From the NCBI GenBank assembly GCA_041844335.1, contig JBGZAX010000064.1, positions 1 to 11,302 of the forward strand: a stretch of DNA of 11,302 bases, read 5' to 3'. How positions within the stretch are numbered: position 1 is the stretch's first letter; every line of letters begins with the position of its first letter. Of this stretch, positions 1-8,400 are shown in pieces. The stretch comes from CAUUFM01 sp041844335. GTDB lineage: Bacteria; Bacillota; Clostridia; Lachnospirales; Lachnospiraceae. Below the pieces are notes generated by a model. That model was not told the origin of the DNA. It ran no database searches and was given only the letters and a program-made list of their open reading frames with translations. A program made the position numbers and the translations under genes.

Positions 1-73
1 GGTAGATAGGGTGGGGGTGGAAGTATGGTAACATATGTAGCTACCCACAACTAATAGGTCGAGGGCATGACCA
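1..73 (+). rRNA. 23S ribosomal RNA, 3' end (partial)
   Basis: The first ~73 bases match the well-known end of bacterial 23S rRNA: a GTGGAAGTAT...CTACCCAC hairpin, then the conserved ACTAATAGGTCGAGGGC and a final TGACC that normally pairs with the 5' end of the molecule. The rest of the gene lies to the left of the window. The exact mature end (about 72-74) is estimated from the terminal helix. No 5S gene follows in the 72 bases before the first tRNA. Confidence 0.9.
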
Positions 74-145
74 GAAAGATTGCTTTTAGATATCATTTCA
101 GATGAATGTTTGTGTGTATGAAGTTTTTTAGTTCGTTATTATAAT

Positions 146-219
146 GGCCTGGTGGCTCAGCTGGTTAGAGCGCCGCCCTGTCACGGCGGAGGTCGTGGGT
201 TCGAACCCCATCCGGGTCG
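146..219 (+). tRNA. tRNA-Asp (GTC)
   Basis: The cloverleaf is complete. The acceptor GGCCTGG (146-152) pairs with CCGGGTC (212-218) with two G-T wobbles, and the discriminator is G219. The anticodon stem CCGCC/GGCGG encloses loop CTGTCAC with anticodon GTC at 180-182. The T loop is TTCGAAC. CCA is not encoded, as the next bases are T. It is the first tRNA after the 23S gene and is probably co-transcribed with it. Confidence 0.97.
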
Positions 220-254
220 TTTTATTAATTTAATAATTAGAGATATTTATACTT

Positions 255-327
255 GGGGTCTTAGCTCAGCTGGGAGAGCATCTGCCTTACAAGCAGAGGG
301 TCACAGGTTCGAGCCCTGTAGGCCCCA
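255..327 (+). tRNA. tRNA-Val (TAC)
   Basis: The acceptor GGGGTCT (255-261) pairs with AGGCCCC (320-326), and the discriminator is A327. The anticodon stem TCTGC/GCAGA encloses loop CTTACAA with anticodon TAC at 288-290. D-arm GCTCAGCTGGGAGAGC and T loop TTCGAGC are standard. CCA is not encoded. It lies 5 bases before tRNA-Thr, in the same transcript. Confidence 0.97.
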
Positions 328-332
328 TAGTT

Positions 333-405
333 GCCGATATAGCTCAATTGGCAGAGCAGCTGATTTGTAATCAGCAGGTTATCAGTTCAAGTCTGATTAT
401 CGGCT
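333..405 (+). tRNA. tRNA-Thr (TGT)
   Basis: The acceptor GCCGATA (333-339) pairs perfectly with TATCGGC (398-404), and the discriminator is T405. The anticodon stem GCTGA/TCAGC encloses loop TTTGTAA with anticodon TGT at 366-368. The T loop is TTCAAGT. CCA is not encoded. Confidence 0.97.
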
Positions 406-427
406 TTAATTTTGTATTTATTTTTTT

Positions 428-509
428 GGGCGAATTCCCGAGTGGCCAAAGGGGGCAGACTGTAAATCTGCTAGCGATGCTTTCGATGGTTCAAATCCAT
501 CTTCGCCCA
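428..509 (+). tRNA. tRNA-Tyr (GTA)
   Basis: This is an 82-base class II tRNA with the long variable arm expected of bacterial tRNA-Tyr (about 472-487). The acceptor GGGCGAA (428-434) pairs with TTCGCCC (502-508), and the discriminator is A509. The anticodon stem GCAGA/TCTGC encloses loop CTGTAAA with anticodon GTA at 462-464. CCA is not encoded. It ends the first run of four tRNAs; 154 bases without a gene follow. Confidence 0.97.
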
Positions 510-595
510 TTTAACTATAATAATAGTTATATCTTATACCTAAATATTTAGTGAAAGCGGGTTAGGAACAATTAATTGAATTAAAAGGTTTAAAC

Positions 596-625
596 TTGAT
601 AGCGCTTGAATTTAGTATTTATAGT
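596..625 (+). promoter_or_regulatory. possible promoter for tRNA-Met/Phe/Lys
   Basis: The gap between tRNA-Tyr and tRNA-Met contains TTGATA (596-601) and TATAGT (620-625) with an 18-base spacer. A TATAAT overlaps at 625-630 but has no well-spaced -35. A short inverted repeat (ACAAAC/GTTTGT) lies just downstream, before the tRNA. This would let the last three tRNAs be transcribed independently of the rRNA operon. The call rests on hexamer likeness only, in AT-rich DNA. Confidence 0.4.
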
Positions 626-663
626 ATAATTTAATGAGCACAAACGAAGTGTTTGTTTACTGT

Positions 664-737
<74 letters not shown>

Positions 738-751
738 TTATTTTTTATTTC

Positions 752-824
752 GCCCAGATAGCTCAGTTGGTAGAGCAGAAGACTGAAAATCTTCGTGTCG
801 TTGGTTCGATTCCGACTTTGGGCA
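752..824 (+). tRNA. tRNA-Phe (GAA)
   Basis: The acceptor GCCCAGA (752-758) pairs with TTTGGGC (817-823) with one G-T wobble, and the discriminator is A824. The anticodon stem GAAGA/TCTTC encloses loop CTGAAAA with anticodon GAA at 785-787. D-arm and T loop (TTCGATT) are standard. CCA is not encoded. It is 14 bases after tRNA-fMet. Confidence 0.97.
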
Positions 825-837
825 TTATGTTAATTAA

Positions 838-910
838 GGGATACTAGCTCAGGCGGTAGAGCACTTGACTTTTAATCAAGTTGTCCCGGGTTCGAGTCCC
901 GGGTATCTCA
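838..910 (+). tRNA. tRNA-Lys (TTT)
   Basis: The acceptor GGGATAC (838-844) pairs with GTATCTC (903-909) with one G-T wobble, and the discriminator is A910. The anticodon stem CTTGA/TCAAG encloses loop CTTTTAA with anticodon TTT at 871-873. The T stem is the strong CCGGG/CCCGG. CCA is not encoded. It is the last gene before the cluster's terminator. Confidence 0.97.
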
Positions 911-927
911 TTAAAGCTGGGATCAGT

Positions 928-951
928 ACTCTTATCTTAAGAGTTTTTTTT
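928..951 (+). terminator. intrinsic terminator of the tRNA cluster
   Basis: A perfect 7-bp stem ACTCTTA/TAAGAGT (928-934, 938-944) with a 3-base loop is followed directly by a run of T. It sits 18 bases after tRNA-Lys and separates the stable-RNA genes from rplM. Confidence 0.85.
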
Positions 952-987
952 GTTTTAAAAGAAACTCGAAGAAAAATACATAGGATA

Positions 988-1016
988 TTGACAACAGCTT
1001 ATTTTTATAATATACT
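988..1016 (+). promoter_or_regulatory. rplM-rpsI promoter
   Basis: A consensus -35 TTGACA (988-993) is followed after exactly 17 bases by TATACT (1011-1016), a strong housekeeping sigma-70/SigA promoter. Transcription would start near 1023, giving a leader of about 80 bases before the rplM start. Confidence 0.9.
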
Positions 1017-1022
1017 TAAAAA

Positions 1023-1101
1023 GTTATAGAATTCATATCTATTTGGCTCCCGTTACCGGATAGCTGATGAATTATTGATGATGTTTTTTAGGAGGGATAC
1101 C
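1023..1101 (+). promoter_or_regulatory. structured 5' leader of rplM, possible L13 leader
   Basis: The ~80-base leader can fold a hairpin at 1045-1065: outer stem GGCT/AGCT (one G-T), a small internal bulge, inner stem CCG/CGG and loop TTAC. Firmicutes rplM-rpsI operons are known to carry an autoregulatory L13 leader RNA in this position. I see a hairpin in the right place but cannot match the family consensus by eye. The ribosome binding site AGGAGG is at 1090-1095. Confidence 0.45.
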
Positions 1102-1530
1102 ATGGATACATATATGGCAAGTAATGCTACTATCGAAAGAAAATGGTATGTAGTAGATGCAGAAGGCAAGACTCTTGGACGTTTAGCCTCAGAGGTTGCA
1201 AAGGTTTTAAGAGGGAAAAATAAACCGATATTTACACCACACGCTGATACAGGAGATTATGTGATAATAATAAATGCGGCTAAAATTGTGGTTTCAGGAA
1301 AGAAGATGGAGGAAAAGACCTACTATCGTCATTCAGGATATATTGGAGGGCTTAGAGAGATTAAATTAAAGGATCTTTTAAGAACAAAACCTGAACGAGT
1401 TATAGAGCTTGCGGTAAAGGGAATGTTGCCGAAAGGACCGTTAGGCAGACAAATGTATAGGAAATTACACGTATATCCAGGTCCTACACATGAGCATATG
1501 GCTCAGAAGCCTGAAGCTTTAAATATTTAG
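1102..1530 (+). CDS. rplM: 50S ribosomal protein L13
   Basis: L13 is an early-assembling protein of the large ribosomal subunit that binds 23S rRNA. The 142-residue product matches the usual length. It has the family hallmarks in order: RKWYVVDA near residues 13-20, GRLAS at 26-30, the FTPHADTGDYVIIIN stretch (44-58) and the L13 signature VKGMLPKGPLGR (105-116). The start at 1102 is chosen because AGGAGG lies 6 bases upstream and the protein then begins in the usual L13 manner (MDTYMA). An upstream in-frame ATG at 1075 would add nine untypical residues and has no ribosome binding site. It is the first gene of a two-gene operon with rpsI, 13 bases downstream. Confidence 0.98.
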   Translation: MDTYMASNATIERKWYVVDAEGKTLGRLASEVAKVLRGKNKPIFTPHADTGDYVIIINAAKIVVSGKKMEEKTYYRHSGYIGGLREIKLKDLLRTKPERVIELAVKGMLPKGPLGRQMYRKLHVYPGPTHEHMAQKPEALNI

Positions 1531-1543
1531 GAGGTAAATAGAA

Positions 1544-1939
1544 ATGGCAAATAAAGGAGTATTTTACGGCACAGGAAGACGTAAGAGTTCTGTAGCTAGA
1601 GTATATATACAGGCAGGCACAGGAAAAATAACAATAAACAAAAGAGATATTGATAACTATTTTCCGGAGGAGACGTTAAAGGTGATTGTTCGTCAACCTC
1701 TATCTTTACTATCGGCTGTTGAAAAGTATGATGTTATGGTAAACGTTCACGGAGGCGGTTATACAGGGCAGGCGGGAGCAATAAGACACGGTTTGTCAAG
1801 AGCGTTGGTGGAGGCTGATTTGGATAACAAGCCTATTCTTAAGAAATCAGGATACCTGACAAGAGATCCTCGTATGAAGGAAAGAAAGAAGTATGGACTG
1901 AAAGCGGCTCGTAGAGCACCACAGTTCTCAAAGAGATAA
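1544..1939 (+). CDS. rpsI: 30S ribosomal protein S9
   Basis: S9 is a small-subunit protein whose C-terminal tail reaches the ribosomal P site. The 131-residue product has the N-terminal YGTGRRKSSVARV, the family signature beginning GGGYTGQAGAIRHG (residues 70-83) and the invariant tail ending SKR, which contacts the anticodon stem of P-site tRNA. It follows rplM with a 13-base gap. The AGGAGG at 1529-1534 overlaps the rplM stop codon, which suggests coupled translation. This order is the standard bacterial rplM-rpsI operon. Confidence 0.98.
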   Translation: MANKGVFYGTGRRKSSVARVYIQAGTGKITINKRDIDNYFPEETLKVIVRQPLSLLSAVEKYDVMVNVHGGGYTGQAGAIRHGLSRALVEADLDNKPILKKSGYLTRDPRMKERKKYGLKAARRAPQFSKR

Positions 1940-1952
1940 TTTATGTAACAAC

Positions 1953-1999
1953 AAATCCCACAGATATAAGATTTTTCTTGCATCTGCGGGATTTTTATT
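1953..1999 (+). terminator. intrinsic terminator of rplM-rpsI
   Basis: The stem AAATCCC-A-CAGAT (1953-1965) pairs with ATCTG-C-GGGATTT (1982-1994) with a single A/C mismatch and a 16-base loop, followed by a T-rich run. It lies 13 bases after the rpsI stop codon. Confidence 0.88.
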
Positions 2000-2022
2000 T
2001 TTCTTAATTAAATATGGTGGAA

Positions 2023-2061
2023 AAGGGGCTGTCACATTAAGAAATAGTGTGGCAGTCTTTT
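2023..2061 (+). terminator. second terminator-like hairpin
   Basis: GGCTGTCACA (2027-2036) pairs along its whole length with TGTGGCAGTC (2048-2057), two of the ten pairs being G-T, around an 11-base loop. The stem can be extended by GG against TT and AA against TT. An A run precedes it and a T run follows it, so it could terminate transcription, best on the + strand. It lies about 30 bases beyond the rpsI terminator, which makes it redundant there. Hairpins of this kind are also seen at the ends of some transposase genes. Confidence 0.55.
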
Positions 2062-2110
2062 CTAATTGAATGAAATCCTGCCGGCTGTTCGAATTTCTCT
2101 TATAAAAAAC

Positions 2111-2146
2111 AAAGTGGAATCATATCACTAATGCCACATCCACTTT
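2111..2146. repeat. 8-bp inverted repeat
   Basis: AAAGTGGA (2111-2118) and TCCACTTT (2139-2146) are a perfect inverted repeat separated by 20 bases. No T run follows, so it is not a typical terminator. Its role is unknown. Confidence 0.5.
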
Positions 2147-2276
2147 CTATGTTTATAATGAGAAAACAAGAGCAGATAGCATATGCTAATTACAATCCAT
2201 TCGGATTAGATAAGGATCAAGAATTTATTTTAATTGTATTTATTTGGTATTTATTAAATTTTTCTTAAATTTTATA

Positions 2277-2303
2277 TAGACAAAATGATAAAAAGGGTAT
2301 AAT
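2277..2303 (+). promoter_or_regulatory. promoter of the giant surface-protein gene
   Basis: A perfect -10 TATAAT lies at 2298-2303. The best -35 is TAGACA (2277-2282), five of six matches, but with a short 15-base spacer. The short spacer suggests a promoter that may need an activator or act through its -10. Transcription would begin near 2310, leaving a ~136-base untranslated leader. Confidence 0.65.
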
Positions 2304-2314
2304 ATATAGCCAAG

Positions 2315-2338
2315 TTTAGTTAGATAAGGCTAACTAAA
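2315..2338. promoter_or_regulatory. operator-like palindrome at the predicted +1 region
   Basis: A perfect 9-bp inverted repeat, TTTAGTTAG (2315-2323) and CTAACTAAA (2330-2338), is separated by 6 bases and begins 12 bases after the -10 box. In this position it could be a repressor site or an mRNA 5' stem-loop. Each arm matches 7 of 9 bases of the DtxR/IdeR half site TTAGGTTAG, but the 6-base spacing differs from the classical 1-base spacing, so an iron-type regulator is only a guess. Confidence 0.55.
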
Positions 2339-2355
2339 ATCTATCTAAAATCTAT
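2334..2355. repeat. 11-bp tandem direct repeat in the leader
   Basis: CTAAAATCTAT occurs twice back to back (2334-2344 and 2345-2355) and overlaps the right arm of the palindrome by five bases. It may be part of a regulator site or simple slippage-type duplication. Confidence 0.6.
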
Positions 2356-2445
2356 CAATAGTGATGTCGGTTGGAAAGGAGTGGGATTAAACCGAGAAAC
2401 CGCATATATTTTTCAATATTTTTAGAAAGTGAGGTATATTATTTT

Positions 2446-5400
2446 ATGAAAGCAATCAAAAGACAGTTAAGTATTTTGCTTGCAGTATTAATGGTAATCA
2501 GCTGCATAAACCCATATGCAATTCAGGTAAAGGCGGATGGGAAAAATCCGGTTGAGGTCTTATCAGAAGAAACTGGCAAAGCTCAAACACCGGATAATGA
2601 TGAAGCATCATCGGAGCCTTTGCAGGAAGAGAAACAAGAAGCTGTTGTAGAAACAGAAAAAGAGGCTGAAGCTTCGAATAAAGATGCACAAGTCGAGCTC
2701 GCAGTAAGGGGAAAGACTCAGGAAGAATTAAAGTCTGAAGCCTATACGGAAGATGATTTCTGGGTTTCCGGAGTTTCTTTTAACGGGTTAACACCCCAAG
2801 GAAAAGAAAAACTTAAAGCCAAAAACGGAGTGCTTGAAATTCCAGCATTAAAGACAAGTAATGGAAATGATGTTTCAATAATAGATACAGACAAATTCAA
2901 GCAATTGGGAATAAAACAGTTGACGCTTCCAAACACGATTAAAGAAATCGGAAGTAATGCGTTTTACGGGAACGAACTTAAGGAGCTTAGTATTCCGGGT
3001 TCCGTCAAAGAGATAAAGCCATCAGCGTTTGCAAGAAATCAGATTTCAAACCTTATCTTATCAGAAGGACTTGAAATGATATTTCCTTACGCATTTGAAT
3101 ATAATCAATTAAAAGAGGTTGGTATTCCAGATACTGTAACGGAAATTAGGGTGGGAGCTTTTGCCCATAATACAGGGGACGGAACACTTGAAAACGGACA
3201 ATACGGGAAAGTTACCCTGTACATAAATGATATTTCTAAAGTTGATTTTAAGTTTGATCCGTTGGGAAAAGACGGTTATATTATTAAGCCGAAATCAAAT
3301 GGAAATCTACAGGAATATGTAGCAGCTGATTTTACTTATTTTGAGGATCATCATTTGGGAGAAAATGCGATTTCTATTATCGGATTAAGTGAAAGTGGCA
3401 AAGCAAAACAAAAGACTAATCACAATTTGATTATTCCTGATGAAATTGGCGGTAAAAAAGTGCTGGGGATAGAGAAAAAAGCATTTTTAAATCAGACACA
3501 GGATAAGAATATACAGTTTAATTCAGTTAAACTTCCGAGTTATTTGATTAAAATAGGAGACTCGGCATTTGCGGGACATGCTGTTGCTGAAATTAAGTTT
3601 CCTAACACATTGGAAATAATTGATAACAACGCTTTTTTAGCGAATGAACTTACCAATGTTTTAATCCCTGAATCTGTAAAGGTAATCGGTATCACAGCTT
3701 TTAGGTATAATAAGATTACACAAGGTAATGCAAAAATTGACAACTATAAAGGCAATGTCAGAATAGATGCGGAAGCTTTTACTGATAATGGAGCTGACGG
3801 AAACACATATGTGACACCTACCTACCTGAAAGTAAAGGAAGACCTTAGTTGGAAGATAGATGATTTTAAATTTGTTGATGAACCTATACCCGGGACGATA
3901 GATGAAACAGGATATCCGGATGTTGTATATTCTTTAAAAGGGTTCTCTGACAAAGGTTTGGAAAAACTCAAGAAAAATAAGAATTTGGTGCTTCCAAGTA
4001 AAGGAGAAGGAGACAGAACACCTGTTTGGATAGTGGATGATGCATTTAAAAATCAGAAGATTGAGAGTGTGGAGATTCCGGGTAATTATACACATATTCA
4101 AGACAGGGCATTTCAGGGTTGTGGACTTAAGAAAGTTATTTTTAATGAAGGGTTGCTTTATACAAACGATAATGCATTTGAGAACAATGAGTTGACTGAA
4201 ATAACATTCCCTTCAACTTTTATATATCCTTCAAAGGCATCCTTTAAGGGAAACAAGCTTGTGAGTATTACTCTTCCTGATGCCTGTGAATCAATAGGAC
4301 CGGAAAGCTTTATGAATAATCAGCTTTCTAAGGTTGTTATGGGTTCGAAGGTGCACATTATTTACAAACAGGCATTTGCAAATAATCAGCTTAAAGAAGT
4401 CAATATTCCTAAAAGTCTGAAAAATAAATATCAGGGACTGGACGGAATTAAAGCGGATGCATTTGATAGTAATCCGGGAAAAGCAAACCCGTTAAAACCA
4501 AGCGAAAATAAAGTATTGCTTTGGACGCCAAACAGGGATAATCCGAATAATCTGTTAAGCAGAGGAAACTATGTGGTGGATCCCGTTCAGGCAAACAATG
4601 AATATCAGCCGGATGATTTCACCTATAATTCAGATAATGAGGTGGAAGGTTTCAGTAAAAAAGGAAGCAATAAGTTTGATAAGATGAAAGATAAGCCGGT
4701 TGTGCTTCCTTCAAAGACGGATAAGGGGGCATTGGTTGTCGGAATTGCCGAATTAGGTTTTAATGATGATGCCGTTTATATCAAGAACATAGTTATCCCT
4801 GAGGGATATAAAAAAATCGGAGATCAGGCATTCAGTAATTCTGAAATAGAAAAGATTGATGCACCATCCACATTGCAGGAGATAGGAGACTATTCATTTC
4901 TGCAATCAACGAATGTTGTTAAAATTCATGTAACGAAGACAGTTGCAAAAAGAATCACCAATACAAGTAATTATTGGAAACTCGTTGTCGATAAAGAAGA
5001 ACCTCAGCAGGAGCAATGGACGGTTGAAGACTTCACCTATGGAGAAGAGAATGCTGTCAAGGAAGATAATAACGGAACACAAACACCGATTAAACTGAAA
5101 GCGGTAACAGGATTTTCCGCTAAAGGCTTGGAGAAGGTTAAGACTGTAAAAGATTTGGTTCTTCCTACCAAGAATGATAAGGGAGAGAAGATTGAGGCTG
5201 TAGCGGATGCGGCATTTAAAGGTAATTTAGGAGAAAAGCGTATTAACACCCTTACAATACCGGAAGGTTATGTACTTATAGGGTCTATGGCATTTGCACT
5301 TAATAGTTGCGGTGGCGATTTGGTTCTTCCTGACAGCTTGGAAGCGGTCGGAATGGGAGCTTTCTTTAGGAATGAATTCACCTCTCTTACAACAGGAGAA

Positions 5401-8400
5401 AAGCTTACAAAGATTCCTGCTTCTATGATGTTCGGTAATAGGTTGACCAAGGTAACATTTAAGGGGAATATTGAATCTATAGGAAGAATTGCATTTAGAG
5501 AAAACAGACTGACAGAAATTAGAATACCGGATTCTCTAAAAAGTATTGAATTCGAGGCATTTATAAAAAATACAGGGGTTGCTAAATATGATGAAAAGGT
5601 CGTGTTGCGTACCGCTTCAGGAAACAACCCGCAGAAGCTTCCCGATAAGGAAAATTATATTGTTGATCCGAGCAATCAGGGAACGGATCCTAATATCAAT
5701 TATAATGAGTGGACAACAGATGATTTTGAATATAATGGTACAAAAGTAAATGGGTTCTCTGAGCAGGGATTGAAGAAAATTAAGAGAAATAAGAATTTAG
5801 TTGTTCCTGATAAAACACCTGACGGAAAATCCGTTTTAGTGATCGGAATAGATGCTTTCAGGAGTCTTGAAACAAATTATGAGATTGAGACTGTAAAACT
5901 TCCGGATACGGTAGAGAAGATTGAAAATTATGCTCTTCAATTTAATGACATCGAGAAAGTGACGCTTCCAAGAGATTTAAAGAAACTCGGCTGGGGCGTG
6001 TTTATGAATAACAAGCTCACTACTGTACAGTTTAATAACAAGTTGGAACATATTGATCAGATTTGTTTCTTCAACAGCAATTTAGGAGCAATAGAGCTTC
6101 CGGCTTCCGTTCATACAATTGGAAATGCGGCATTTAGGCAATCCGGATTAACGGAAGTAAAGTTTGCTGAGGGCAGTAAACTAAAAACAATTGAGAGTTT
6201 GGCTTTTGCCGATAATGAATTAGTAAGCATAGATTTGCCGAAAGGACTTGAAAAGATCGGATCTCAGGCATTCGGAAACAGGCAGGCGGGAATCGGAAAT
6301 AAGTTTACAGAGCTTAATGTTCCGGCTTCTTTAAAGGAAATAGGGTTCCAAGCCTTTGCAAACAATCCGGGTGTAGCGAAATATAAGGCGGTAGTGATTC
6401 ATACACCAGACGGAAAAAATCCTGCTGGCTTGATAGATGATGCAGGTAAAACATTCGTGATCGATCCTGATGTTTCGGTGACGGCTGAGGATAAGGCTAA
6501 ATTAAAGGCAGAAATAGATAAGGCGGAAAATGTAGACAGTAATAAATTAACCAAAGAATTCCAAAAATTCTTCACGGGAGTTTTGGATGATGCAAAGGCT
6601 GCTTATAAAGATAATAAAGCATCCAAGGCGAAGGTGTTAGGACTTGTTTCAGACCTGAATTGGGCGGTTAAGAGAGCAAAGCTTAACGGATTTATGTTCG
6701 AAAAAGAGGCTTTGGATTCACAGTCATCCGGTTTTGACAAGAAAAAATGGGGACAGGTTGAAGAAGCTTACAAAGCAGCAAAGAAATACCTTATGGTGGT
6801 TAATATCACGGATGAAAAATTAAACAAATTAATTCACGATCTTGATATAGCTCTGCAGAATCTCAGTGGACAGGGAGATTTAAAAGATGCCGATGTTTAT
6901 GAGGGAGAAGCCCACGTTGAAAAGACACATTACATAAAGCCTTATGATATAAAGGTTAAGGTATGGGTAAAGAACGGAAAAATTGTCTTTGTAAAAGATA
7001 ACGGGACGGTTTGTGATGATCCGAATGATCATGAAGAACATAACAGGGGTTATTTCGAACATGCAATAGAAATTCTTCATAAGTACATAGGTAAAGGCGT
7101 AGATGTAGTAAAAAACAGCAAATTGGGCAGCAATGATTTAAACATCAAAGCAATCTCAGGAGCGACGATATCTTCTCATGCACTACATAATGCGATAAAG
7201 AATGCTTTGAAAAAAACGGATCTTTCATCAAGCAAATGGACAGTTGATGATTTTACATATGGCAAGATGAAGGCTGTCAAATTGGAGAATGACGGTACAC
7301 AGACACCGATTGAGCTTAATGCGGTAACGGGATTTTCCGCTAAAGGCTTGGAGAAGGTTAAGACTGTAAAAGATTTGGTTCTCCCTACCAAAAACAATAA
7401 TGGAGAAACCATTGAAGCCGTAGACAACGGAGCATTTAAAGGAACGTACGGAAAGCCGAGATTTGACAGTCTTACGATACCGGAAGGTTATAAATTTATA
7501 GGCGTTATGGCATTTGTATTTAACGGTTTTAAAGGAGCTTTAGATCTCCCTGAAACTGTGGAAGCGGTTGATATGGCAGCATTCTTCGGAAATGAGTTTA
7601 CCTCTCTTACAACTCCGACTAAACTTACGGTGATTCCGGTTTCCATGATGAGAAGAAATAAGCTCCAGAAGGTTACATTTAATGGGAAAATAAGTACAAT
7701 CTCATACTTGGCATTTGCAGAAAATGAATTGAAAGAAGTAAATATTCCTGATTCATTGAAGAAAATCGATAATGTCAAGGGCGGAGCATTTTGGATAAAT
7801 CCGGGCAGTGCGAAGCATGATGATAAGGTTGTGCTTTGGACACCTGATAAAAACAATCCGAATAAATTGGAAGATACAAAAGATTATGTGATAGATCCGA
7901 AATCGGAAACAAGTGAAGAAATTGATTACTCCAAATGGGAAATAAAGGATTTTGAATATGCCGGACAAACGATAAAAGGATTTTCTAAAACAGGATTAAG
8001 AAAGATAAAGAGAAATAAGAATTTGGAAATACCGGAAAAAACTCCTGACGGCAAACCGTTACTTAAAGTGGGTATCCATGCTTTCAGAAATTTACAAACA
8101 GGATATGATATTGAAAGTGTAAGTATTCCCGATACAGTGGAAGAAATAGAAAATTATGCTCTTCAATTCAATCATTTGACCAAAGTAAAGCTGCCGAGAG
8201 ATTTAAAGAATCTCAGATGGGGCGTGTTTATGAATAACAAGCTCACAGATGTAGATTTTAATGACAAGCTTGAATATATTGACAAGCTGTGCTTTGCTAA
8301 TAATAAGCTGGGAAAACTTGAGCTTCCGAGATCTGTTACAAACGTTATGGGTGCGGCATTTAGACAATGTGATTTAACGGAAGTGAAATTTGCGGAGGGC

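Larger units (their letters stand above)
2000..2270. other. gene-less stretch after rpsI, with hairpins
   Basis: I see no convincing gene between the rpsI terminator and the promoter of the giant gene. The only reading frame of note is a 36-codon one (2158-2268) without a ribosome binding site. The stretch contains two inverted repeats (2023-2061 and 2111-2146), annotated separately, and then becomes very AT-rich. Its look, a terminator-like hairpin then unstructured AT-rich DNA, would fit the remains of an insertion, but no transposase or clear terminal repeats are visible. Confidence 0.5.

Noticed and set aside
512..529. TAACTAT/ATAGTTA hairpin after tRNA-Tyr as a terminator
   Set aside because: The stem is all A-T apart from one G-C pair and no T run follows, so it is too weak to call.
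1075..1101. Upstream in-frame ATG for rplM
   Set aside because: It adds nine residues not found in L13 proteins and lies before the AGGAGG that serves the ATG at 1102.
2158..2268. 36-codon + strand reading frame
   Set aside because: No ribosome binding site, no recognisable family, and it ends in AT-rich low-complexity sequence.
2371..2445. Upstream TTG start for the giant gene
   Set aside because: It would place 25 residues in front of an otherwise textbook signal peptide; the ATG at 2446 has its own GAGG.
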